Part shown: positions 36,187 to 44,813 of the stretch, piece after piece
How the letters are laid out: every line of letters starts with the position of its first letter
Position numbering within the stretch: the stretch's first letter is position 1
NCBI GenBank assembly: GCA_910577295.1
Contig: CAJTLS010000002.1
Location: 62,348 to 126,347 of the forward strand
Length of the DNA stretch: 64,000 nucleotides
Source of the DNA: an uncultured Eubacterium sp.
Lineage (GTDB): Bacteria > Bacillota > Clostridia > Lachnospirales > Lachnospiraceae
Direction of reading: 5' to 3'
The notes under the pieces: model-generated
Told to the model about the DNA's origin: nothing
The model's database searches: none
What the model saw: the letters and a program-made list of their open reading frames with translations, nothing else
Translations under genes and position numbers: made by a program

Positions 36187-36192
36187 ATTATA
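36187..36192 (-). promoter_or_regulatory. TATAAT box upstream of the SGNH esterase gene
   Basis: A perfect -10 hexamer on the minus strand 33 bp before the GTG start, in an AT-rich tract. No convincing -35. Confidence 0.35.
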
Positions 36193-36237
36193 ACCCCCAA
36201 TATATATATTCGTCTATTAGAAAATTTCATTTTTGAC

Positions 36238-36266
36238 TTGCAAAAAAAACATATTTTCTTCATAAT
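36238..36266 (+). promoter_or_regulatory. Promoter candidate for the sulfotransferase-like gene
   Basis: TTGCAA (36238-36243), 17 bp, CATAAT (36261-36266); a second TATAAT lies at 36275-36280 without a matching -35. Confidence 0.45.
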
Positions 36267-36396
36267 TAAGGTATTATAATGATTACATGATGTCTGGATT
36301 GAATGTCTGACGGGCGCATAGTGTTCAGTGCCGGCCAAAACGAAGCAATCCCAAACACCACGATACATCGCGATATTATACAAAGGAGGTTTTCCC

Positions 36397-37713
36397 TTGT
36401 CCGGAAGAATAAAAAATTGGATAAAAGGATATATGTCCTTTAATAAAATTGATTACATGAGCCTGAACCGGCTGCGCCAGAACCAAACGATTTCCAGCAC
36501 CATTCCCGTAACTCTTTCCTATGCAGAAAAGACGCGTCGGGCAGATAATTTAATCTGGGTGCGCAGCCACGATACATCCATTACATTCGATACTATGACG
36601 CTGGTTCACAATCCATACGGCGTTACGCCGCTGACTGCTCTGGCTATCTTTTACACCGACAGCCCCTGCCGCCTTTCCTACCATATTCATTGTGAGACAG
36701 CGCAGGAAGATTTTCACTATGACTATCGCGAATGCGTAACTTCGCACGTGGCGCCAATCTTTGGGCTGTATGCGAATGCCAAAAATGAAATTACATTGAC
36801 ACTTTATCGGGAAGACGGCAGCGAGGCAGGCGTACGGACATTTGAGTGGCAGACAGACAAGCTTCCCACCGATTATACTTACCCATCGCTCCGCGACAAA
36901 CAGGGTAATATCCGCTATTTACTGGCAATTCCCACACGCGATGGCGAATTGTATCCAATTACGGATAATCATTTTCTTCTTGTCAACGATAAAATGCGGA
37001 CGCGCACCGGTGCAAAACCGATGCCAACACATATTCACGAAATTGATTTACTTGGAAGAACTTATCACACCTGTTATGTCGGCGCCGGAATCCGGAAAAT
37101 CTATCAGACGGATGACGAGCGGAGCAAACTTATCGTTGTCATTCCCACACCGGATGGGGCGGACACGCTCCTTGTCGCCATTGAGCGGACGACCGGAGCT
37201 ATTTTGCGTATTTCCGGAGATTTCTCAACCGAAGATATTTTACAGCCCGCCAAACTGACGCCGGAACATCTTCAGGCTATCGCCTGCGATTCACTGGATG
37301 CCTTTGTGTTAGCGGGAGAAAAATTAGAAAAAATAGAATATTCGGAGACGGGATGGCTTTCTCCTCCTGCCCTCTATAAGGCGGCTTCTGTAGAAAGTTC
37401 CGGTACAGTCAGCCTTGCGTACATGAAAGAAACCTATGGTTTGTCCTTTTCCATAGTTGGAAATAATCTCTCCATTGACACACCAAACGACGATATACAG
37501 GAGATTGTGTTCAGCCGCGCAGACCGTCTGTATGAACTGGATTTGACAAATCCGCCACTCTGTGATTCCCAATACGAAAAATACCGCTACACACTCTCGA
37601 TACCTTTTACGGAAATGTATAGCGGCACATATTCTATTGTTATCCGTTTTCGGAACGGCAGGCAGGAAGTTCTTCAAGATACCGTGACACTTTCAAGGGA
37701 GCGGGATTCATAA
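36397..37713 (+). CDS. Degenerate aryl-sulfate sulfotransferase paralogue
   Basis: The protein is about 438 aa. The N-terminal ~200 residues are clearly homologous to the ASST at 22631-24655: LVHNPYGVTPLTALA versus VIRNPYGESPLVALA, and IFGLYANAKNEITLTLY versus ILGLYPGMQNQVLIELL. HEIDLLGRTYHTCYVGAG continues the match, but where the active enzyme has HHTAEEKIDGN this one has RKIYQTDDERS, and the HVN, SLRN and QHA active-site blocks are missing. It is ~240 residues shorter. It is therefore probably not a sulfotransferase but a binding or structural relative. The start is TTG 36397, 7 nt after AAAGGAGG; ATG 36433 is the next choice. It is monocistronic. Confidence 0.7.
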   Translation: MSGRIKNWIKGYMSFNKIDYMSLNRLRQNQTISSTIPVTLSYAEKTRRADNLIWVRSHDTSITFDTMTLVHNPYGVTPLTALAIFYTDSPCRLSYHIHCETAQEDFHYDYRECVTSHVAPIFGLYANAKNEITLTLYREDGSEAGVRTFEWQTDKLPTDYTYPSLRDKQGNIRYLLAIPTRDGELYPITDNHFLLVNDKMRTRTGAKPMPTHIHEIDLLGRTYHTCYVGAGIRKIYQTDDERSKLIVVIPTPDGADTLLVAIERTTGAILRISGDFSTEDILQPAKLTPEHLQAIACDSLDAFVLAGEKLEKIEYSETGWLSPPALYKAASVESSGTVSLAYMKETYGLSFSIVGNNLSIDTPNDDIQEIVFSRADRLYELDLTNPPLCDSQYEKYRYTLSIPFTEMYSGTYSIVIRFRNGRQEVLQDTVTLSRERDS

Positions 37714-37733
37714 AAAGGAGTCATTCCTTTTTT
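37712..37733. terminator. Bidirectional terminator between convergent genes
   Basis: AAAAAGGA (37712-37719) and TCCTTTTT (37725-37732) form a hairpin overlapping the stop codon, with T-tracts on both strands. Confidence 0.7.
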
Positions 37734-37804
37734 ATCTCCTCCCCAACAAATTTCAAGTATCATGCAAAAACACCTCTGCCGTTTCGTTAAATTAAAGGCT
37801 CCAA

Positions 37805-38857
37805 CTAAAAATCCAAACCAGAATAATAGCATAATTGTAATGCCCGAAAAGTAATATCACAGTTTTTTCTGGTTTTTGACCTCCAATCAACTTCTAATTG
37901 CAGGCCTGCATAAGTTCCCCAATCTTTAAATAAATAGTCATGCACGGGGATTTCACAAATTCCCTCTTCGTTCACACAGCCATAAATTGTTTCTACCATA
38001 TTCTGCAAACCTGAAAGATATTTTATAACACCACATTTGGCAAGCCATATAAGGTATTCCAAATGATAATACGCAAGACCATTTTCCACATCCATAAGTT
38101 TAAACCCCTGTGATGGAAAACAACCACACGTACCAAGAACATATCCCACCCATGAATCGGCCGTAAGACCAATAAGTTCCTTACAATCCGTACGCATCAT
38201 TTTACGAACTGCCTCTGCCAGAATTTTACTATTTTTTTCATTCTTCCAGCAATTTGTATGTGCCAAAATATCCAGATGATAACGGCACGGCCATTTTTCA
38301 AAATCATTAAATACTCGTCTCGTTCCTTTTTTCACTAAACGGGTAATATCTAAAATTGAATCTACTTCTAATACTCTGTAAAATGATTCCAATGATAAAT
38401 CAATTTGTGGCGAAATATCGATAAAACTTTCCCATCCTGCACGGGCAATACATGCACAGCGGAAAAGATTCCCTCCATTCGCTGCATACTTAAATTCGTC
38501 GTCTATATTCCACATCCCCCTATAACAGGCATCTGTATTGGGAAGTTCTTTAAATGCTGTCATTGCCCTTTTTAAAACATCTGAATCCTGTTTCACCCCT
38601 TTTTCTGCAAGATATTTAACTCCTGCCTCCATATTTGTAAACTGTCCTGCATTTTTGTTCGAACCATGAAAACCATTTCCAAGCCAACCGTTTTCCTTTT
38701 GACAATCTAAAATAGAGATAATAATTTTTTCTGACATTATTTTCTCTTGTAGCCTGTTTTCCTCTTCCTTGCTGATATCCTGCAAAATATCTTTCCTGAT
38801 ACGATAAACAATAGACGGATTGGCATTATGCAGGCAATACTCAATCATTCTATCCAT
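37805..38857 (-). CDS. Hypothetical protein with prenyltransferase-like toroid pattern
   Basis: The protein is about 350 aa. I do not recognise the family by name. The pattern NPSIVYRIRKDIL, ILDCQKENGWLGNGFHG, ANGGNLFRCACIARAGW and CRYHLDILAHTNCW, with repeated helical segments, resembles alpha/alpha-toroid (squalene cyclase/prenyltransferase-like) folds also used by some polysaccharide lyase and hydrolase partners. No signal peptide, so it is cytoplasmic. ATG 38857 has GAGG 6 nt upstream and overlaps the previous stop by 8 nt, showing coupling with the gene at 38850. The operon with an L-ribulose-5-phosphate epimerase suggests, but does not prove, a pentose-related role. Confidence 0.6.
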   Translation of the reverse strand: MDRMIEYCLHNANPSIVYRIRKDILQDISKEEENRLQEKIMSEKIIISILDCQKENGWLGNGFHGSNKNAGQFTNMEAGVKYLAEKGVKQDSDVLKRAMTAFKELPNTDACYRGMWNIDDEFKYAANGGNLFRCACIARAGWESFIDISPQIDLSLESFYRVLEVDSILDITRLVKKGTRRVFNDFEKWPCRYHLDILAHTNCWKNEKNSKILAEAVRKMMRTDCKELIGLTADSWVGYVLGTCGCFPSQGFKLMDVENGLAYYHLEYLIWLAKCGVIKYLSGLQNMVETIYGCVNEEGICEIPVHDYLFKDWGTYAGLQLEVDWRSKTRKNCDITFRALQLCYYSGLDF

Positions 38858-39587
38858 CCGTGACCTCATATAAAAAACTGTTCCCCCTTTTGCCTACTCG
38901 TTCCACGACGCCCAGATAATATAATATATTCAGTGCTATTTGCGCGTGCTTTACCGTAATACGGCAGGCTTTTGCATACTCTTTCGAATCAAATTGTTCC
39001 AATTCGGGCGGTATCAGCATCCGGTAATCTTCCACTCTTTCTAAATGAAGCTCTTCTACCAGTCCGACTGGTACCCGGTCATGGCGGCAGGAACCTTTTT
39101 TGCGGTCTTTGCTCCAACCGTTAAGGAGCCGAAACTCCTCCATATCAATCATTAATATGTGAATGGACAAATTCGGCTCGCTTAAAAAATTTTTAATTTT
39201 ATACAACTCACGAAATATAGCCTGCGGCGTACCTCTTTTTGGCGACTTGCGGCGTTCCGTCACTTCGCCCGTCTCTTCGTCTATCCAGCGCAGCCATTTA
39301 GTTGCCGGTATCGGATAGACAATCGTCACTGGAAAGAGGGGAAGAAAGGTCGCTAACTTTCTGCGCATTGTGTTGAAATTAGCCGTCTGTATCTCAATGA
39401 CATGCCCTTCCCGATAAACATCCGCCACATATCCCTCCAGTGGAACCTCATGGTAGTCCTCATCCGGTTCCACATAATTTTTAATTATGGCATGCAATGT
39501 TTTCTCCCCAAGCGTTCCGATTCCGTGTTCTTCATGCTCTCTGCCTAAAATTCTTGCGGCAGCCTGATTAAAGGTTATCCTGTCCAT
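38850..39587 (-). CDS. Hypothetical protein with nuclease-like N-terminus and winged-helix-like C-terminus
   Basis: The protein is 245 aa. The N-terminal half contains [18 protein letters not shown] then [13 protein letters not shown], an acidic D...E-x-Q pattern like PD-(D/E)XK nucleases, followed by [18 protein letters not shown]. The C-terminal ~60 residues ([36 protein letters not shown]) look like a winged-helix DNA-binding domain. It could be a regulator or repair-type nuclease; no family name can be given. Its ATG overlaps the end of araD by 20 bp, and its end overlaps the next gene by 8 bp, so the three genes form a coupled unit. Confidence 0.62.
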   Translation of the reverse strand: MDRITFNQAAARILGREHEEHGIGTLGEKTLHAIIKNYVEPDEDYHEVPLEGYVADVYREGHVIEIQTANFNTMRRKLATFLPLFPVTIVYPIPATKWLRWIDEETGEVTERRKSPKRGTPQAIFRELYKIKNFLSEPNLSIHILMIDMEEFRLLNGWSKDRKKGSCRHDRVPVGLVEELHLERVEDYRMLIPPELEQFDSKEYAKACRITVKHAQIALNILYYLGVVERVGKRGNSFLYEVTDG

Positions 39588-40263
39588 AATAAGCGTTAGC
39601 TCCGTGTTTTCTGAAATAATGCTTATCCATCAAATATTGCGGTGCGCGCTTCACGCGCGGATTGAGCGTCAGCGTATGATGTGCCATTTCCGCTACCTTA
39701 TCGAGTACGACTGCATTATATACTGCATTTGCCGGAGAAGTGCCCCACGAAAACGGGCCGTGGTTCTTCACGACAATGCCCGGCACTTCCAACGGGTCTT
39801 TATCTCCAATCGTCTCAATAATGACAACGCCGGTATTCCTCTCATAGTCGAGGTTAATCTCTTCTGCTGTTAAATCCCTTGTACATGGAATATCGCCATA
39901 AAAGTAATCTGCGTGTGTTGTTCCCAATGCCGGAATGGACATCCCTGCCTGTGCAAAGGTGACTGCCCATGTAGAATGTGTATGTACTACTCCGGCAAGC
40001 GACGGATAGGCTTTGTACAGTTCAATATGAGTGGCCGTATCCGAAGACGGACGGTATTTTCCCTCAATGACGTTCTGCTCAAAATCAACGACAACCATAT
40101 CTTCCGGTTTCAGTTCGTCATATTCAACACCACTCGGTTTAATAACTACATAGTTATTTTCACGGTCAATACCGCTTACATTTCCCCATGTGTAAATTAC
40201 CATTCCCTTTTGCTGCAGCTCCATATTTGCTTCATAAACTTCTTTTTTTAATTGTTCTAACAT
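39568..40263 (-). CDS. araD: L-ribulose-5-phosphate 4-epimerase
   Basis: The protein is 231 aa. It interconverts L-ribulose 5-phosphate and D-xylulose 5-phosphate, feeding arabinose into the pentose phosphate pathway. Class II aldolase-like signature: [41 protein letters not shown], zinc ligands in [16 protein letters not shown] and the downstream [10 protein letters not shown], with Asp in [15 protein letters not shown]. It matches AraD/SgbE length. GGAGGAG precedes ATG 40263. The gene begins 38 bp after the xylanase stop and could be in the same transcript; arabinose released from arabinoxylan would be its source. Confidence 0.93.
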   Translation of the reverse strand: MLEQLKKEVYEANMELQQKGMVIYTWGNVSGIDRENNYVVIKPSGVEYDELKPEDMVVVDFEQNVIEGKYRPSSDTATHIELYKAYPSLAGVVHTHSTWAVTFAQAGMSIPALGTTHADYFYGDIPCTRDLTAEEINLDYERNTGVVIIETIGDKDPLEVPGIVVKNHGPFSWGTSPANAVYNAVVLDKVAEMAHHTLTLNPRVKRAPQYLMDKHYFRKHGANAYYGQDNL

Positions 40264-40301
40264 AATGTCTCCTCCATTTTTATTAAATTCGCTTGTAAGT
40301 A

Positions 40302-43300
40302 TCAGCCCGTTACTAAATAGTCCGCTTCCGTCGGATTTTCTTTATCGCAGAAGCGAATCGCATGTATCGTTATGGTAATCGTCTGTCCTTCCGCCATCTC
40401 ATTCGGATTAAATATTTGCAAACCTCGGATACATCCGCCCTTGCAATCCGGTGTGACATTGATAACAAGTGTCTTCTTTTCGTCCGGTGACGCCGTAACC
40501 TTTCTGCCCCAGTCCGGATGTTTTCCGGCTTCGGGATTTCCACCGATTCCTTCCATATCCGTATCGTAAAGGGCATGACCTAAATCCCCTCCCTCACTCG
40601 TATAGGTAAGAACAACAGATTTATAATTACTGTAATAATTCTGCGCATTGTCCGGCAGATAGAAATTAAATGCCGCATACTGTCTGCTAAATGTAATCGT
40701 TATTGAGCCATCATCATTTACTTTCGAGGTGCCGCCCCCCGGAGATTCGTTATGGTATGTGCTCTCATCCGTAAAATCATAGCTGACTACCGGCGGCGCC
40801 GTCTCTGCCGGCGGTGTATATTTCGGTTCTTCCGTTGAATCGGACGGCAGCTTCAAATCGTCCTCTGTCGGATTTTCCTTATCGCAGAACTTAATCGCGT
40901 ATATGGTTATTGTAATCTTCTGTCCCTCTGCCATCTCATTCGGATTAAATATCTGCAATCCGCGGATACATCCGCCTTTGCAATCCGGTGTGACATTGAA
41001 AACAAGTGTCTTCTTTTCGTCCGGTGATGCGGTAACCTTTTTGCCCCAATCCGGATGTTTTCCGGCGTTGGTATCTCCGCCTATTCCTTTCATATCCGTA
41101 TCATAGAGGGCATGGCCTAAATCCCCTCCCTCGCTCGTATAAGTGAGCGCAACTGACTTATAATCACTGTAATAATTTTGTGCATTATCCGGCAGATAGA
41201 AATTAAATGCCGCATACTGGCCGGTAAACGTAATCGTTATTGAACCGTCGTCATTTACTGTCGATGTTGCACCGGATGGTGATTCATTATGGTAAGTACT
41301 TTCATCTGTAAAGTCGTAGCCGACTAACGGCGGCGCCGTCTCTGCCGGCGGTGTATATTTTGGTACCTCTGTCGGCTCAGCAGTAACATCTGCCGTTGGC
41401 TCGGCAGTGACATCCGGCGTTGATGTCGGCAGTGGTTTTTCTACTTCGCCGGCTGCCTCGATAAAGGCAAAATACGATGGTTTTGCGTCATACAGACTGC
41501 TGTCAAACATCAATACATGGTTTTCCCGCCATGACCGGCCATCATACATTCCCCACCACGTCATACCGGTAATCGGATAATCCATTGTTTTCTGTAACTC
41601 AATGAGTTTTTCCGTAAGTTCCCCGACATATTGCGCCTGCTCCTCATAGGCAGCCGTCACATCCGTCTCCAGCAGCTCTTCCTTACAGCCTACATCCAAC
41701 TCGGTAATTTGTACTTCAAAGCCCTCCTGCGCAAACTTTTTAACCGTTTCCACATACCAGTCTACCGAAGGTAATGTCACGCCAAGGTGACTCTGCATAC
41801 CAATTCCATCACACACTTTCTGGTCGGAATTAATATAGTGTATCATTTCAATAATCTTATCCGTTGTCATATAAGTATTAAAGTCATTATAAAACAGAGA
41901 TACCGAATCAGCTAAGGCAAACTTCCCGAGTTCATCATGAGCAATCTCAAACGCTTTTTTAATAAATGGCGGCTTGTTATTGAGATTTCCCTCTCGGTTT
42001 CCAAATACGGCAGACCAGTTTTCATCTGGCGTATTACTAAAATATTCGTTTGCCACATCCCATGCATATACTACGTCTTTATAGGCTCCACCATCAACCG
42101 TATACACATGATGGATTACGCTGCGGATATACATTTCCATGCGGGCATACATTACCTCTTCCGAAACATATGCGGCGCTTTCCTCCTTACTGTAATCCTC
42201 CTTAAAGAACCATTCCGGAGACTGCGCATGCCATACTAACACATGATAACGTACTTTTATTCCATTCGCCTTGGCAATTTTAAGTACCTCGTCGACCGTA
42301 TCATAATTGAGCGCCGGTACTTTGCTTTCCTTATAACTGTCTGGAATCACATAATCTCCCGTCTTTGTTCGGGCCGACGACGTGTCGATTGCAGGACGCC
42401 ATGAAGTAAGGATATAATCTGGTTTCATATCGTTTTCAAGAGTTACACTGGAGTAATGGTTTTTTACATACTTCATTGTCTCCGCATCCCTTAACTGGTC
42501 AGGATTGATACAGGTTCCCATTATTCCAAAAACACTATCATATGTATCCTTAATACTTACAATCTCAGAAATGCTTACTTCATCAATATAGAATGATTCC
42601 GTGCCCGTTGTCTGGAACAGGATATCCAGTTTGGTAAAGTTAGCCGGAACCGTAAATGTTCCCCGAAATTTCACCCATTCTCCGGATACCGCTACTGACG
42701 TAAACTCTTTGATATCGGCAGTACCATCGCCAAACTGATACAGGCATTTGAAAGTATCCTCAGCAGCGTCGGATTTGACATATCCCTGCACGGTGTAGCT
42801 TCCACCTGCCACCACATCCTTTTCTGCCGCATATACGACGCCGTCGGTTGCTGCTGTGCGGTTTTCAACCGCCAGACAATTTCCCTGATAGCCATTCTCA
42901 TTCAATTGTACGCCGGCCTTGCCTGCTGCCACAAAACCATCTGTTCCGTTGTCAAAGGATACCTTTGTTGATAACGCCGGCACTTTCGGAATCTCGGACG
43001 GATTGTCCGTTGCTGCTGACGTGGCTGTTGCTGTGGACGTCGCTGTCGATGTGGATGTCGCTGTTGATGTGGACGTCGCTGTCGATGTGGACGTCGCTGT
43101 TGATGTGGACGTCGCTGTCGATGTGGACGTCGCTGTTGATGTGGACGTCGCTGTTGATGTGGATGTCGTTGTCGATGTGGACGTCGCTGTTGCTGTGGAC
43201 GTCGCTGTCGATGTGGATGTCGTTGTCGACGTGGATGTCGCCGTAGCTGTAGATATCGCACCGTCTGTCGAGCCTGTTGGTGCTCCACCTGTCGGCGTTG

Positions 43301-43697
43301 CTGTCGAATTTCCACCGGATTGCAACCCTTGCGAATCTCCTGCCGCTGCCGTTGAATCCGTATTGGTTATCTTTTTATTTTTAACAGTAACCCGACATAC
43401 CAGTTTTTTCTTTCCTATTTTAGCTGTGATTCGGGCTTTTCCTTTTTTCTTTGCTTTTACTTTTCCTTTGGAAGTAACAGTAGCTACCTTTTTCTTATTG
43501 CTTTTCCATTTGGCCTTTTTCTTTGTTCCCTTTACTTTCAGGCGAACACTTTTTCCAACATATAAGGTAACTTTCTTTTTGTTTAACTTCAGTTTTACTT
43601 TCTTTGCCATTAATTGCTCTGGTGAGGAGAACATGGAGAGCATTAATGCAAAACAAAGTAAAAGAGCAAGTTTCGTTTTCCTGCCACTGTTCATCAT
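40302..43697 (-). CDS. Secreted multidomain endo-1,4-beta-xylanase (GH10)
   Basis: The protein is 1131 aa. Order: signal peptide (~1-31); lysine-rich Big2 module (32-106); Thr/Ser/Ala linker of repeating STATST units (~148-229); CBM4/9-22-like domain (~243-380); GH10 barrel (~385-750) with acid/base Glu551 in WDVANEYF and nucleophile Glu666 in QITELDVG; Pro/Thr linker; and two tandem copies of a ~175-residue beta-rich module (from ~779), nearly identical, each starting [13 protein letters not shown] and ending near [17 protein letters not shown]10 enzymes cut internal xylan linkages. The terminal modules are probably carbohydrate-binding, but I do not recognise their family. AAGGA precedes ATG 43697 by 6 nt. 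It is preceded by a promoter and heads a probable operon with araD. Confidence 0.92.
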   Translation of the reverse strand: MMNSGRKTKLALLLCFALMLSMFSSPEQLMAKKVKLKLNKKKVTLYVGKSVRLKVKGTKKKAKWKSNKKKVATVTSKGKVKAKKKGKARITAKIGKKKLVCRVTVKNKKITNTDSTAAAGDSQGLQSGGNSTATPTGGAPTGSTDGAISTATATSTSTTTSTSTATSTATATSTSTTTSTSTATSTSTATSTSTATSTSTATSTSTATSTSTATSTSTATSTATATSAATDNPSEIPKVPALSTKVSFDNGTDGFVAAGKAGVQLNENGYQGNCLAVENRTAATDGVVYAAEKDVVAGGSYTVQGYVKSDAAEDTFKCLYQFGDGTADIKEFTSVAVSGEWVKFRGTFTVPANFTKLDILFQTTGTESFYIDEVSISEIVSIKDTYDSVFGIMGTCINPDQLRDAETMKYVKNHYSSVTLENDMKPDYILTSWRPAIDTSSARTKTGDYVIPDSYKESKVPALNYDTVDEVLKIAKANGIKVRYHVLVWHAQSPEWFFKEDYSKEESAAYVSEEVMYARMEMYIRSVIHHVYTVDGGAYKDVVYAWDVANEYFSNTPDENWSAVFGNREGNLNNKPPFIKKAFEIAHDELGKFALADSVSLFYNDFNTYMTTDKIIEMIHYINSDQKVCDGIGMQSHLGVTLPSVDWYVETVKKFAQEGFEVQITELDVGCKEELLETDVTAAYEEQAQYVGELTEKLIELQKTMDYPITGMTWWGMYDGRSWRENHVLMFDSSLYDAKPSYFAFIEAAGEVEKPLPTSTPDVTAEPTADVTAEPTEVPKYTPPAETAPPLVGYDFTDESTYHNESPSGATSTVNDDGSITITFTGQYAAFNFYLPDNAQNYYSDYKSVALTYTSEGGDLGHALYDTDMKGIGGDTNAGKHPDWGKKVTASPDEKKTLVFNVTPDCKGGCIRGLQIFNPNEMAEGQKITITIYAIKFCDKENPTEDDLKLPSDSTEEPKYTPPAETAPPVVSYDFTDESTYHNESPGGGTSKVNDDGSITITFSRQYAAFNFYLPDNAQNYYSNYKSVVLTYTSEGGDLGHALYDTDMEGIGGNPEAGKHPDWGRKVTASPDEKKTLVINVTPDCKGGCIRGLQIFNPNEMAEGQTITITIHAIRFCDKENPTEADYLVTG
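40310..41360. repeat. Tandem ~525-540-bp duplication in the xylanase C-terminal region
   Basis: Two adjacent segments encode near-identical modules ([13 protein letters not shown] through CDKENPTE). The nucleotide copies keep long exact blocks, so the duplication is recent or homogenised. Confidence 0.8.
43011..43256. repeat. 18-bp minisatellite encoding the xylanase STATST linker
   Basis: About thirteen tandem units related to GATGTGGACGTCGCTGTC (plus strand), varying mostly at synonymous third positions (GTC/GTT). They read as (STATST)n in the xylanase and as VDVAVD on the other strand. All units are a multiple of three, so copy-number change keeps the frame. Confidence 0.8.
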
Positions 43698-43736
43698 ATC
43701 AAGTCCTTTCTATAAGATTTTTGATTAATTTCCCTT

Positions 43737-43765
43737 ATTATAACAAATGAAATTACCTGACACAA
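43737..43765 (-). promoter_or_regulatory. Promoter for the GH10 xylanase gene
   Basis: On the minus strand TTGTGT (43760-43765), 17 bp, perfect TATAAT (43737-43742), about 40 bp before the ATG. Confidence 0.6.
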
Positions 43766-43782
43766 ACATTTTTTAATCATTC

Positions 43783-43811
43783 TTGAAAGATTTGTATAAG
43801 TCCGTTACAAT
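43783..43811 (+). promoter_or_regulatory. Promoter for the AEC transporter gene
   Basis: TTGAAA (43783-43788), 17 bp, TACAAT (43806-43811). It is divergent from the xylanase promoter with only 17 bp between the two -35 boxes. Confidence 0.65.
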
Positions 43812-43854
43812 AAGTGCTGGAAGGATAAAAGAAAGCAGAAAAGAGGGTTATTCC

Positions 43855-44796
43855 ATGGACAACTTTTTTTACAGCATAAATGCCACCTTACCGATTTTTT
43901 TAATTATGATACTCGGGAAGATACTAATAAAACTTCATATTATTAATGAGGCTTTTACGAAAACGGCAGACCGTTATGTTTTTATGGCGGCTCTACCTGC
44001 CCTTGTCTTTAAAGATATCACAAAAAATGATGTGCGGAGTAAGTTTGACGGGGGCTATGTGCTGTTCTGTTTTATGGTAACCCTTGTTATTATTCTATCC
44101 CTCTGGGGACTGACCTCTCTTCTTATGAAAAGTAAAGAAGAGCAGGGCGCCTTTATTCAAGCATCATATCGAAGCAGCGCCGCCATCCTTGGACTCGCTT
44201 TTATTGACAATATGTATGACGGCGCCGGTATGGCTCCTCTTATGATTATCGGAGCCGTTCCTCTGTTCAATATTTTTGCTGTAATCATTCTTACGTTAAA
44301 GGGAACACACAGTGAGCGAAAACCGGATATCCGGACAACTCTGACAGATATTTTTAAGAATCCCATTTTAATCAGTATTTTTGTGGCGCTGCCATTTGCT
44401 TTTTTAAATATCCATCTGCCTGTTTTTATGGATAAAATGATTGACAGCATCGCCAGTACGGCAACCCCGCTGGCGCTCATTTCAATCGGAGCGTCTTTTG
44501 AGGGGCGGAAAGCAATAAAGAAAATCAGGCCCGCACTGGCGGCCGCGTTTATTAAACTCGTTTTACTGGCAGCTCTTGTCCTGCCGTTAGCAGTGTATCT
44601 GGGCTACCGCAATCAGGAATTGATGGCAATTCTCATTATGGTCGGTTCCCCGACAACGGTATCCTGCTACATTATGGTAAAAAATACGGGCAATGACGAT
44701 GTATTAACGTTAAGTATTATCGTGCTTACCACATTGTTATCCTCGATTACACTCACGGCGTGGATTTTCCTGCTGCGCAGTCTGGGTACTTTGTAG
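43855..44796 (+). CDS. AEC family permease (auxin efflux carrier-like)
   Basis: The protein is about 313 aa with ten hydrophobic segments in two halves. ATLPIFLIMILGKIL, ALPALVFKDI and the mid-protein SYRSSAAILGLAFI, with the C-terminal SIGASFEGRKA and VGSPTTVSCYIM crossover motifs, fit the AEC family (MdcF/malate-permease-like), which moves small carboxylates. ATG 43855 follows AGAGGG by 7 nt; the frame from 43783 starts in the promoter and is not used. It is monocistronic and divergent from the xylanase gene. The substrate is unknown. Confidence 0.85.
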   Translation: MDNFFYSINATLPIFLIMILGKILIKLHIINEAFTKTADRYVFMAALPALVFKDITKNDVRSKFDGGYVLFCFMVTLVIILSLWGLTSLLMKSKEEQGAFIQASYRSSAAILGLAFIDNMYDGAGMAPLMIIGAVPLFNIFAVIILTLKGTHSERKPDIRTTLTDIFKNPILISIFVALPFAFLNIHLPVFMDKMIDSIASTATPLALISIGASFEGRKAIKKIRPALAAAFIKLVLLAALVLPLAVYLGYRNQELMAILIMVGSPTTVSCYIMVKNTGNDDVLTLSIIVLTTLLSSITLTAWIFLLRSLGTL

Positions 44797-44813
44797 CGCC
44801 TGCCATCGTCAGG

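Noticed and set aside
43011..43256. Tandem repeats as a CRISPR array
   Set aside because: Units are contiguous 18-bp coding repeats without spacers, and no cas genes are present.
42919..43728. Long plus-strand open frame with (VDVAVD)n repeats
   Set aside because: It is the mirror of the STATST minisatellite of the xylanase; no ribosome site and no sensible protein.
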